Shown: one piece after another, positions 24,299-35,583 of the stretch
Layout: each line of letters begins with the position of its first letter
Position numbering within the stretch: position 1 is the first letter of the stretch
Source: Yamagishiella unicocca
Taxonomy: Eukaryota > Chlorophyta > Chlorophyceae > Chlamydomonadales > Volvocaceae
DNA: 64,000 nucleotides
Assembly (NCBI GenBank): GCA_003116995.1
Contig: BDSL01000020.1
Span: forward strand, 620,001-684,000
Direction of reading: 5' to 3'
The notes under the pieces: generated by a model
Database searches by the model: none
Seen by the model: the letters and a program-made list of their open reading frames with translations, nothing else
What the model was told of the DNA's origin: nothing
Program-made: the position numbers and the translations under genes

Positions 24299-27200
24299 GG
24301 ATATTGCTGTGGATATTGCTGCTGCGAGTGTTGCTGTTGGTTGTGGTGGGGGTAGCCGAGTGGTGCGCCCTGCTGCGCGGGCCTCCACAGCACGAGGCTG
24401 CCCTGCTCGAAAACGGTCCCTCTCTGCAGCTGCGCCACCAGGCCATCCAGCCGACCCACCTCCGCCTGGACTGCTTGCTGCGGGGGCCGCAGGGGGGGCA
24501 GGCAAGGGAGGCGTGTATCGAGGTCCGGCGGGTGGTGGGGTGGGGGGTGGTGTGAGACCGGTGACACAAATAAACGACAAGATAGTGGGCGCATGGTCGT
24601 CGGGCAGCGAGGATGCGGGCGCATGCTGGAGCAATGGGATGGACGACCGGCAAACCTGTGGAGCCAGTGTCTTGGGGCTGTAGAAAGGAAAAAGAGAACG
24701 TATTTGGCAGAATGGCAGCGACGCGAAGTGCGGACGACGAAGGAAACGGCGGGCGTTGCGGTGGGGCGGGGGCAGCCTGGCGCCAGGGTCGGAAACGTTT
24801 ACCAGATGGGTGTAGAACGCCAGCAGAGCGGGGCTTGAAGCGTCCCGCGTCTTGAGCCGCGCCGCCGTGCCCGTTGGGAAACCGCGGTAACAGCAAGGGT
24901 CGCACACGCACGCGCCAAGCGGCAAACCAGAACGGACAAGACAGACAAGGTAAAACGTCTAATACGACCGGTAGACCCACCTGGCCAGAGCAGATAACAG
25001 GCAGCGACGTCCGGCATCGCGCGGCATGCGGGAGGAACAGCGGCAAGCGGGGTTAGTATAGACGGGATAAAGTGAAGCGGAAATACAGGGGTCAAAACAA
25101 CGAAGAGTCCGGGGCGGCGCGGTGAAAGAGAGGGAATTGGACATGCATCCGGCTATATAAGGGCAGCCGTGTACGGCGGAAAGGAGTACGGCGGGGCGTG
25201 CGGGCGGGCGGATGCGTGAACGGGGCAGAAAGGATGTGTCTCTAGTAGGGCTAGAGTATGGGAGTGTGGTCAATAGAGTACGGGGACGAGGAGGCAGAGG
25301 TGGTGGTGGTGTGGCGCAGCAGTGTGCGGTCCGTGGGAGACGGATCCCCACGACACTGCTGAAACCGGCTTGGCGCCACTGCAGTGTGGCAACCAGCGGG
25401 TGGGGAACGGGCAAGCAGGGATGGGTGGGGGGCGGGCACGGTTGCCACAATGCTGTGGATGGTGATGCAGGAGAGAGGCGTGCAGGTGTCGTGCAGGTGT
25501 ATGCGTGGTGACGCGGGTGGCACGGGTGGAACTGTGTCGTTACAGGGGTCATCCGGGCGGCACAAGGGGCGCCAGCTACAGGAGGGCGGGGTCACAGGGG
25601 GGTGACGGATGGGGCAGGGTGTAGGGACTGGGCGCAGGGGGCGGCTACGGGCCGGCGTAAGCGCTGTGGGGTACGGACGGTACGGACGGTACGGACGGTA
25701 CGGACTGGGGAGTACACAACCGGAGAACCTGCAAAGCATGAATCGTAGCTGCCCGTATGCTGGGGTTGGCTGGCATCGCCCTCCTTACTTCCCCCCCTTC
25801 ATCGCCCTTGGTTTGTCGGCCGTGGATTCGCGGATTCTCTGATACCCCCCTCTCTCGGGACGGGTCTTCCTCGAACCCCTCGGGACCGGGTAACCGGGCG
25901 TCTTTTTTGCAGCCCCTGCGACCGTGACGGAATATTCTCGCCCCCCATCCTCCCCGAAGGCTATGGACCAGCTACACTTCCCACGTCGAGTTGCCGGTGC
26001 TTTTATGTACCCCCCCGTCCTAAACGGTTTTTTTCTCGCATCCACGGGTCTTCCTCGAAACCCCCCTGATCTGGACGCACGACGCACGACCCCGCAACCC
26101 ACCACGATGTCTCCGCACCCCGCGCCGTCCGCCGCCGCGCCGCCGCCGCCGCCTGCAGCCGTCCGTACGCCTTGCTGCTGCAGCCGGCTCGCATAGAGGT
26201 CGTACTGCGCCCGAGCCTCGTCCACCTCCCGCAGCAGTTTGGTCAGGGACGCGGAGGCGGAGGAGAGCTGCTGGTCGCCACGTGCGACCTGGGGGGTGAA
26301 GCGGGGGGTAACGGGCGGTGGGGGGGGGGGGTTCGAGGGAAACCCGTGGATGTCCGAAGAACCGTTTGAAACAGAAGTTTTGAGATGCATGCTGGAGAAC
26401 TGTGGGGGGGGATAAGAGAATCCGCGAATTCACGGCCGACAAACCGAGGTGAGGGGGGATAAAAGGGGGGATTGAGGAAACCCGTGAAGACGACATGGGA
26501 GGAGGAGGAGGGGGAGAGACAGTGGAGCGGTGGGGAACATAAGGTGAACAGAGGAGAGGACCACCCACGGCCCCCCCCTTCTTGGGCCTTCCCCCTTCCC
26601 CCTCGTGATGACCTCCGGGTTTTGCTCCCAGCCACCCCTCCCCTCGCCGAACGTTTCCTTTCCGAACCGGTTTTCATTTCTGTTGCCGACCCACGGGTCC
26701 CCGCTCATGCCACCTCGCCCCTCCCCGCGCAACCCCCCTCCCTTCCCCCCTTTCCCCCCGTCCTGGCCCCCCGTCCTCCCCTCCTCCCCCCCCGGCTCAT
26801 ACTGCTCACGTCGCGTAAACGGGTCTTTTCTGCACCCCCCCCTCCCCGTCCCTCCCCCTCGCCCCGCACCTCCCCCTGCAGGTGCTGCAGCCTCGTCCGC
26901 AGCTGCACGCTGTCGCCCAGCAGCGACACGTACAGCGTGCGCAGCAGCAGCGACGGCTCCCCCCGGGGGCCGCCCAGATTCTCGCGGTCCAGCTGCAGCC
27001 GCAGCTCGTAGTCCGACCCGGCGGCCAGCTGCCCCGGCTCCAGCGCCACCTCGGGCATGAGGAAGGAGCCGTCCCCCAGGACGTCACACTCCTGAAGGTT
27101 GGTGGCGCCGTCGTCGGCGGCGCCGCTGACGGCGTTCCTGGGTCTCGCGGTGATGACGAGTGTGCAGACGGCTGGCGGCGGAGAGGGGTTGCCCCACCTG

Positions 27201-30200
27201 GTGTGTTTGGGGAGGAGAGGGGAGGGAGGGGAGGGAGGAGGGTGTGGGTGTGGGTGTGGGTGTGGGTGTGGGTGTGGGTGTGGGTGTGGGTGTGGGTGTG
27301 GGTGTGGGTGTGGGTGTGGGTGTGGGTGTGGGTGTGGGTGTGGGTGTGGGTGTGGGTGTGGGTGTGGGTGTGGGTGTGGGTGTGGGTGTGGGGTGTGGGG
27401 GCGGGTGTGGGGCGGGTGTGGGGGCGGGTGTGGGGGCGGGTGTGGGGGCGGGTGTGGGGGCGGGTGTGGGGGCGGGTGTGGGGGCGGGTGTGGGGGCGGG
27501 TGTGGGGGCGGGTGTGGGGGCGGGTGTGGGGCGGGTGTGGGGGCGGGTGTGGGGGCGGGTGTGGGGGCGGGTGTGGGGGCGGGTGTGGGGGCGGGTGTGG
27601 GGGCGGGTGTGGGGGCGGGTGTGGGGGCGGGTGTGGGGGCGGGTGTGGGGGCGGGTGTGGGGGCGGGTGTGGGGGCGGGTGTGGGGGCGGGTGTGGGGGC
27701 GGGTGTGGGGGCGGGTGTGGGGGCGGGTGTGGGGGCGGGTGTGGGGGCGGGTGTGGGGGCGGGTGTGGGGCGGGTGTGGGGGGGGGGGGGCGGGTGTGGG
27801 GGCGGGTGTGGGGGCGGGTGTGGGGGCGGGTGTGGGGGCGGGTGTGGGGCGGGTGTGGGGCGGGTGTGGGGGCGGCTGCGATTGCGGTTTAGGGTACCGC
27901 CCCCTCCCTCGTGCACAGGTTTCCTTTCTACCCCCCTCGGCCCCCCCTCCGTCTCCTACATCGTGTCACCGGGTCTCCCCCCTCCGTCTCCTACATCGTG
28001 TCACCGGGTCTCCCCCCTCCGTCTCCTACATCGTGTCACCGGGTCTCCCCCCTCCGTCTCCTACATCGTGTCACCGGGTCTCCCCCCTCCGTCTCCTACA
28101 TCGTGTCACCGGGTCTCCCCCCTCACGCACCTATCCACCAGGTGGCCCTGCAGCTCCGGCAGCGATACGGTCGCCAGCGCCTCCGACGACACCACCTGCG
28201 CTCGCGCCCGGGACTCCTCCGAGCCCACAGCGGCCTCCACCGCCGGCGTCAGGCGGATGCGGCAGGGCGCCGCGGGGCGCAGGTCAAGCCACAGGACAGC
28301 CAGCGAAGTGAGGCGGTGGTCGGGGCGCGCGACCCGCGGGTCTGCGGCGGGTCCCGGCGGGCGGGGCGGCGTGTGTATGTGGGGGGGGGAGGGGAGGGGG
28401 GGGGTTCACGCGGACGATGGGTGGTGAGCAGATATAAAGGGGGGCCGCGGGTGAGGGTTAGGATGTCGTGCACGGTGTCGTACACAGGCGGCCGGGGACT
28501 GGGAGCCGGGAGGCCGAACGCGGGGGCTGTGCTGTGCGTGGCAGGGTGTGGTGTACGACTTGTGTCTTGTCGTAAACAGACGCGATGGTGGCAGGTGGCG
28601 CACATGGCAGGCCCGCCGGCGCTCACCTTCGTACACCGCCGCCAGGCGCCAGGTGGGCCCTGTGCGCCAGGGCAGTGGCACCTGCCCCTCCCGCGCCACG
28701 AACACCGCTCCCTCGCCCTCGCCCCCCTCCGCCACCAGCTCGATCCCCGGCTGCGAGGTGTCCTGGACGTACATCAGCTGCCCCTCCACCTCCACCTGAC
28801 CACAGGGCCGACAGGGTGGCAGCAAGGGTGGCAGCAAGGGTGGCAGCAAGGGTGGCAGCAAGGGTGGCAGCAAGGGTGGCAGCAAGGGTGGCAGCAAGGG
28901 TGGCAGCAAGGGTGGCAGCAAGGGTGGCAGCAAGGGTGGCAGCAAGGGTGGCAGCAAGGGTGGCAGCAAGGGTGGCAGCAAGGGTGGCAGCAAGGGTGGC
29001 AGCAAGGGTGGCATACTCGAGGGGGGAGCAGCAAGGAAAACCCGTGTACGAAGCAAAACCCGTCCTCGAGGGGTTGCAGGCAAGAACCGGTGACTCGACC
29101 GTGCTCCAGGGGGGGTACCTGGCGGTTATCGTGGGGGCCGACCTGGCCCCTCCCCACGGCCAGCCCTACACGCTACACGGAAAGTACGGCACCATTGGTG
29201 CCCTCGAACCCACACTAACCCGCCCTCCCACCCCCTACCCAAACCCTCTTCTCCCCCCCCTCCCACGGGCCCCGGCGCCCCCCCCCCGCCCCTCCCACCT
29301 CCCGCTCGTAGTGCAGCCTCAGCGGCCTCAGCTCCGCCGCCTCCAGCTTCATGCCGTCCGCGCTGTGCACTCGCACTTTGAAGCCGGGCAGGCGCGGGGG
29401 ACCCAACCCGCCGCCGCCGCCGCCGTCGTCTTCGTTGGACAGCGCCATACTCAGCAGCCGCCCGTCGTCCCCGGGTGCGCCCTCCGGCCATACAAGCTCC
29501 AGGGGATCTACCGGGTACCTGGAAAAGGGGAGCCGGGGTAAGGGGGCTCGAGGAAGACCCGTGGATGCCCGAAAAACCGTTTAGAACAGACGTTTTGAGA
29601 TGCATGCTGGAGAACTGGGTTGGGGATACTAAAGCCGGTCGTAAGTGGACCTCCGGCGGCTAAGCTAAATCGGCTATGGCGAGACGACAGGAAGCGAGGA
29701 CCCCGCGCGACGCAAGGAAACGTTTCGCGGTACCGGTTTTGGGCGCTAGCTGGAGATACACGAGATAGGAAAACGGAGGGCAGAATCTAGCTGCGACCCG
29801 AGTTTGAGCCGCAAGCAGGGGATCAAACGCGGGTCCGAAGGAGGGCAGGGGGGTTTGGGAGGACACGCGTAGGTCGGCATTTAAGGGGTTTACAGGAAAG
29901 AACCGGTTACTCGACATGGGAAGCGTAGCTGGTGCATAGGCTTCGGACGCGCACGACCACCACCCACCTTCCGCGCCGCACGATGAGGTATATGCACAGC
30001 GGCTCGGCGTGTCTGAAGTTACCCGACGTCGGCGTCAGCACCAGCAGCCGGGGCCCGCCCAGCCAGTCGGGTCCCGCTCCCACCGGTAGCGACAGCGGCA
30101 GCACCCCGCCAACCACCCGGCACTCCGTCCGCTGCACCTCCTCCGCGGCACTCGTCGCCAGGCAGCTCAGCTCGAAGGTGCCGTCCTCAGCCACTTGGCA

Positions 30201-33200
30201 GCTATGGGCGTCCTAAGGGCCCGGGGCGGGGCGGGGCCGGGGGTGCATAGAGAACCGGTTACTCACGGGGAAGGGTGGGGGGGGTGCAAGGAAAGAAAAC
30301 GTGGGACTGACGTCACGGGGGCGGGGGGGAGGGGGGGTTGTGTTGGGGTGATGTGTGTATGAGGGCTGGGGACCCCCGGACTCGGCAGACCGAGGTGCGC
30401 GGGTTGGGTATAGGGTGGGAGGGAGGCTGGAGGGGGTGTGCGGGGCAGGGGCAGGGGCAGGGGCACTAGCGGGCTGAAGAGGAAACGGTGGGATGCTGGC
30501 GGTGGCTGCTTGCGAGACGGCAGCAGCACTTCATTCGCTGGCCCCAGGCTCTCTTCGCTCAACACACGCGGCAATCTGAAACCCTGTTGAACTGTTGGTC
30601 GGCTGCGCGGTTCAGCCCTGGTCCCCCCCCCTTCCTGCACCCCCCACCACCGTGCCCCCCCCCCGGAAGGCTATGCACACGCTACATTTCCCCAGTCGCG
30701 TTACCGGTTCTATTATTGTAACCCCCCCTCCCTGCACCCCAAACCCCCTTCCTGCTTCCCCCCTCCCAGCCCTGGTCCCCCCGCCCCCCGCCCCCCGGCT
30801 CCCGGCCCCCGGCCCCCGCCCCCCGCCCCACGTCGATTAAACCGGTATTTTTGCACCCCTCCTCAGCCCTGGACTCCGCCCATGCGCCCTCACCAGCAGC
30901 TGCACCGCCATCCTGATGTCCGTCTGCTCGGCGCACTCCAGCTGGTAGATGCGGCGGCAGGTGGGGGCCGGGAGCAGCTGCTGCGAGGCGCTGTCCCGGG
31001 GCAGGTGCTCCTCCGCCGGCTGGGCCTGAGGGGCGGCAGCAGCAGCAGTGGCAGCAGCAACAGCGGCAGTGGCAGCAGCAGTGGCAACATGGTGAGCACT
31101 CTACGCGACAGCAGTGATGGTCGAGGACAGGCTGGCAGGCTGGCGGGCAGACACCCGGCACCTCTTCCCGCCCTTCCCCGTCCCCTGCGGTTCTCGCCCT
31201 TCCCCGTCCCCTGCGGTTCCCGCCCTCTTAACCCCTGCCGCCGCCCGCCCTCTTACCCCCTCCTCCCCCGGCCCCCCCCTTCGCACCCGCACCCCAGCCG
31301 GCTGCTGCACCGTGAGGCGGTATCCCGAGGGGTCCAGCGGTCCGTGGGTGACCTGGAGCGCCACCGCCAGCTGCACGGCGGGCAGCGGAGGGCCGCAGCC
31401 GGGAGCCGCGTCCGCGGGCGGGTCGTACGAGATGACAAGAGCCGCCGGGCCCTGGACCTGAACCAGCTGGACCTGCAGCGGCGGAAGGGGGTGGCGGAGC
31501 AAGGGGCGGCGGCGTTAGAATCACGTTGCACAGCACGGCATGTCAAAAGGCATGCCTGTGGCTTAGGGTTTTGCCTGAAACCCCCCCCCCAACCGCTTCC
31601 TCGACCCCCCCACCGCTCTGCGCCGCATCGCACCGCACGCCCACCTGGCAGTAGCACACCGGCAGCGGCGGCGGGGCCGCGGCAGTAGCCGCCGCCGCGG
31701 CGCCCCCCTGCTGCTGCTGCTGCTCCAGGGAGGGCTGCGGCGGCCAGATCCACCCCCGGATCTCGCAGGGGTGCCCGGAGGCCGCCACACGACGACCCAC
31801 GCGACTCCCGCGGCCGGTGCGGGGGGTGCGGCCGCCGCCGCCGCCACTGGGCCCGGCGCCGCCGCCGCCGGCGCCGCCGGTGGCGGCTGCGGCTGCGGCC
31901 CTGGCTGCTGCCGCGTCCTGCGCCGGCTCCTGGTAGGCTGTGGTGTGCTCCTCCAGTAGTCGGGCTAGGTGGGGGGGCAGGTGGACTGGGAGGCCCATCT
32001 GGTCCAACACCACCAGTGGCACTTGGAGCGTTTGGCCTGGCGTGTGTGGGGGGGGGGCGGGTACAGTAAAAGAACCGGTAAAGCGACTGGGGAAAGGTAG
32101 TGGGTGCATAGCCTTCGGACACCGGGACGCGCGCGCATGCTACTGGACTAGGGTGGCCGACCACGCACACGGACGCGACGACAGAAAAGAAGCGATTACT
32201 CAACACGGGAAGTGTGTGGGGGAGGGCAGGCCTGGTGTGGGGGAGGGGAGGAGGAGATGGCCGTGTTGAGGGATGGGGCCGAGGGTAGGCGCCGACGTTG
32301 CGAAGTCTCATGTGATGGTGTGCGCGCCGCCGTGAACCGCCGAACAACCCCCAGCCGCTGCCCCCAGTAGCACAAGGGGGGTTTCGGAGACCCAGGCCCG
32401 CCACTCCCCCACCTGCCCGTACGACACCTCCTCACCTGCCTGTACGACAATGCTCTCAGCCGCCAGCGAGAAGCCCTGCACCATCAGCACCGCCGCGTCC
32501 ACAGGGCCTCGTGAACCGCCGCCTTGCCGCCCCGGCTGCAGCTGCAGCAGCAGCGAACCATCGTCCTCCCCTCCCGCCGCCGGCGCCGCCGCCGCCCCCC
32601 CCGCCCCCGCCCCCGCCGGCGGCGCCGCCGCCCTGGCGCTCCCGGCGGCCCGCCGCGGCTGCGGGTTCGCCGCCGGCAGCTGCAGCACCCCCTCCGCCGG
32701 CTGCGACGGCTGTGAGGGAGACGAGTGGGCCGAGGTGGAGGCTCCTGCGGCCCCTGCCGGCTGCAGCGGCCAGGGCGTCACCGCTCGACGGTTGCTGAGC
32801 AGCTCGCAGGGGACGGGGGCCAGCCGCACCTCGGAGGCGTGGCGCTCCTGGGGGGGGCAGCGAGGGGAGCGAGAGCGGGGGGGAGGGGGAGAGAGGGGAG
32901 GGGGCGGAACGGTGTGGGCTGGTGCTTGGGCTAGTGCTTGGGCTGGTGGTTGAGCAGGTGGTTGAGCAGGTCGTTGGTCTGGTGGTTGGACTGGGGCCCG
33001 CGCGGGCTGGCGTTCACGTCCGGGTGGTGTTTCGCGCTGGCGAGAACAGCCACAGCGTTCGCACTGGCGCGCCGGAGAAGTGTCTGTGTGGCGGCGCCGT
33101 ACCGTGCCGTACACCGCTAGCCCTCTCACCTGGCGCACGTAGAAGGTGCCGTAGCAGAAGGCCGCCGCGCCGTCACTGTGTCGCGGGCAGTCGGCATCTC

Positions 33201-35550
33201 GGATGCGCACTGCGGCGGTGCGGCTGCGGCCCTGGAAGTCGCCCGGCAGGAACACCAGCTCCGGAACCGCCACGCGGCCCTTTTCGAACCTCGACTTGAT
33301 GGTGGCGGAGAAGGCCTCCCGCGCGCCGATGAAGATCTGCAAGGCCCGGGGGGAAGCGGATACACGTCTCGTCGCGGCAGGCGGCAGCACCCGGCGGGCA
33401 GAGGACCCAGGGCACGTCAGCAGTACGTCAGCACGACGTCAGCAGCCCGGCAGAAGGCCTTAGTGAGGCCCGGGGGGTGAGGTCCAGGTGGATGCGCCAG
33501 GACGACCATGAACCCCGCAACCACCGGCATGCACACGCCAAAACACAAGCTCGCCGAACCACCAGTGCCCGGTACACCAGGGGGGGGGGCGCTTCAGAAC
33601 CCGCCCTGGATGCCTCCTGCCCCCCCCGCTCAACTGCCGCCCCTCCCCCGGGGCCCCCACCTGCCCCCACGGCGGGCCCTTCCCCGCGTACGTCGGCACT
33701 GACTTGCCTCTTAAGTGCTGACCCACGGGTCGCCTCTCACCCCCCTCCCCCGCCTTTTTACAACCCCCCGCCTCCGGGCCTCCCCCGCCGTCCTGCCGCC
33801 CCCCACCTTCACGTTGGCTTGCAGCAGCTCGTCCACCAAGTCATCCCCCTCGTCCGACAGCGACAGCCGCAGCCCCCCCAGCCGGAACTGGTTGGGTCGC
33901 AGCACGAAGCACTGCTCGTACAGTACGACGGGTGACGTCAGCGCCTCCCTCGCCGCCGCCAGCAGCTCCTCGCGGCTCGCCAGCACGGCGCCGCTGGGGC
34001 GGAGGAAGAGCTCGCGGGGGCCGGGGCTGGTGTACTCGATGCGCCGCTGCGGCGTTGGGGTGAGAGTGTGTGTTTTGGTGTGTTTTGGGGGAGAGGAGGG
34101 ATAAAGGGGAACACGTGGGTCGGCAAGGGAGGCGAGGCGGCGGCGGCGGCGGCTGGCGGCGGCGGCGGCGGATAAGAGAATCCGTGAATCCACGGCCGAC
34201 AAACCGAGGGCGGTGAAGATGGTGGTCCAGCGGGGGGGGCGTGATACGCCGGTAGGGACAGGCGAGGGCGCCAGGGTGCGAGGGGCCCCAGCAGACAACC
34301 GGCAGCCTGGGCCTCGTAAGCTGAGCAACACGAACGGGGGCAACCACCTTGCACAAGTTAAACGACACGAACGGAAGACAACCTCTTCAGCCTTCATCTC
34401 CTGCACGGCCCCAACATCAGAGGATGAGACGCACCACCGGCCACGTTGCCACGTCAGCACACATAGGTATCCAATCCGCCAATCGAGATCCCTTTCATAT
34501 TAGGGAGATCCACCCAGAGCCGATCTCAACCACTCTGGTGGTGCAGCGCCTCTCCCCGACCCATGGGAAAAAAATGGGTCTCCACCCATACCCATCCTCG
34601 GCGCGGACGCGGCCCCCCCCCCCTTCCCCCTTGCCCCGCCCCCCACCTCGAACGCGCTCCCCAGCAGCGCTTTGCCTCCCCCCTCCGCCGGCTGCTCCAG
34701 GTCCTCCCACCGCAGCTCGCCCTGCCTCTTGCCGTTGACGGTGCCATCCAGCAGGTACTCCCGGATGTGTGTATTGAGCGCCAAGCCGCCCTCCCCCTCC
34801 TGTGGCTCCTCCTGATCCTCCATCTCCTCACGCGACTGCGCCTGCTCCTGGGCCCCCCCTGGACCTGCGTCCTCCTCGACACCCAGAACCACCTGGACAG
34901 CACCGGCGCCGGCATCGGGCCCGGGGGGGCGGGGGTTGGGTTTTACATGTGTGTATATGTGTGTATGTGTGTATGTGTGTGGTGGTGTGTGTGGGGGGCG
35001 GCTGTGCGGCGAGGGGGTAGCAGTACATACGGCATCCACCCGACCGACCCGGGCTGTCAGGCGGCCCCGCCGGAGAGCCCTCCCCCTCCCCCCGAACCCT
35101 CCGCCACCACCACCCCTGACCCCACGGTTTTCTGTCCCCCCCGTCCCGCACCTTGCGGATGCAGACGTAGGCGGTGTGGCTGTGCGTCCGTGCCGCCCCC
35201 GGGCCCCCGGCGCCTCCCCCCCGCTGCTGCTGCTGCTGCTGGTGGTGGTGCTGGCTGTGATCCATCAGCGTCAAGGTGAGGGTGCCGGTGTCCCCGGGCA
35301 GGCCCGCGGCCTTCAGCTCCGACCCCTTGATGAGCAGGAAGTTGCCGGAGGAGTCCAACTCGAACTCTGAGGGGGGGAAGGGAGAGGGGGCGGGCGGCCG
35401 GGGGGCCGGAGGAGGGGGCGGAGGAGGGGGGATCATAAGAGAATCCGCGAATCCACGGCTGACAAAGGGTGGGGCGATGCTGGCTGTGAAGGGTATTGAC
35501 GCCCTCCCATCGCCTCACCCCTCCAGGCTACGGTGCGCAGGTGGTTTAGG

Positions 35551-35583
<33 letters not shown>

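Larger units (their letters stand above)
19874..26288 (-). other. GMI1-like gene, exon block 5: hinge-type module, coiled coil and basic C-terminus
   Basis: Predicted exons: 26288-26103, 24477-23989, 23119-23081, 22853-22767, 22320-22213, 21618-21449, 20955-20826, 20284-19874. Helix [19 protein letters not shown] leads into a poly-Gln stretch and then the hinge-like core ([40 protein letters not shown]). A 39-nt exon gives [26 protein letters not shown] and [20 protein letters not shown] follow, the order seen at the end of GMI1 and DMS3-type hinges (FxGYAVNM, LRETLF). The last exon encodes a heptad-rich coiled coil ([20 protein letters not shown]) and ends SKRPRV, a likely nuclear localisation signal. 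Confidence 0.75.
26870..34046 (-). other. GMI1-like gene, exon block 4: middle region
   Basis: Predicted exons: 34046-33807, 33336-33130, 32847-32436, 32036-31645, 31472-31293, 31025-30894, 30212-29968, 29518-29299, 28795-28627, 28341-28131, 27197-26870. Strand-rich segments continue ([57 protein letters not shown]). The block ends with [16 protein letters not shown], which starts the helix that precedes the hinge. Exons 32847-32436 and 32036-31645 carry the largest Pro/Ala/Gly/Gln-rich inserts. Confidence 0.65.

Noticed and set aside
24799..24925. Extra exon of the giant gene ([11 protein letters not shown])
   Set aside because: There is a plausible donor, but no AG acceptor lies at a usable distance upstream and phases already join without it.
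27239..27390. Interstitial telomere repeat
   Set aside because: The unit is GTGTGG, not TTTTAGGG or TTTAGGG, and it lies within a gene.
26882..27916. Long frames ([20 protein letters not shown]) over the G-rich array
   Set aside because: A repeat whose unit is a multiple of three stays open in several frames. It lies in an intron bounded by well-supported exons of the giant gene.
28807..29012. WQQG / VAAR / CCHP repeat proteins
   Set aside because: Frames through a 12-bp intronic minisatellite, with no coding similarity on either side in the same frame.
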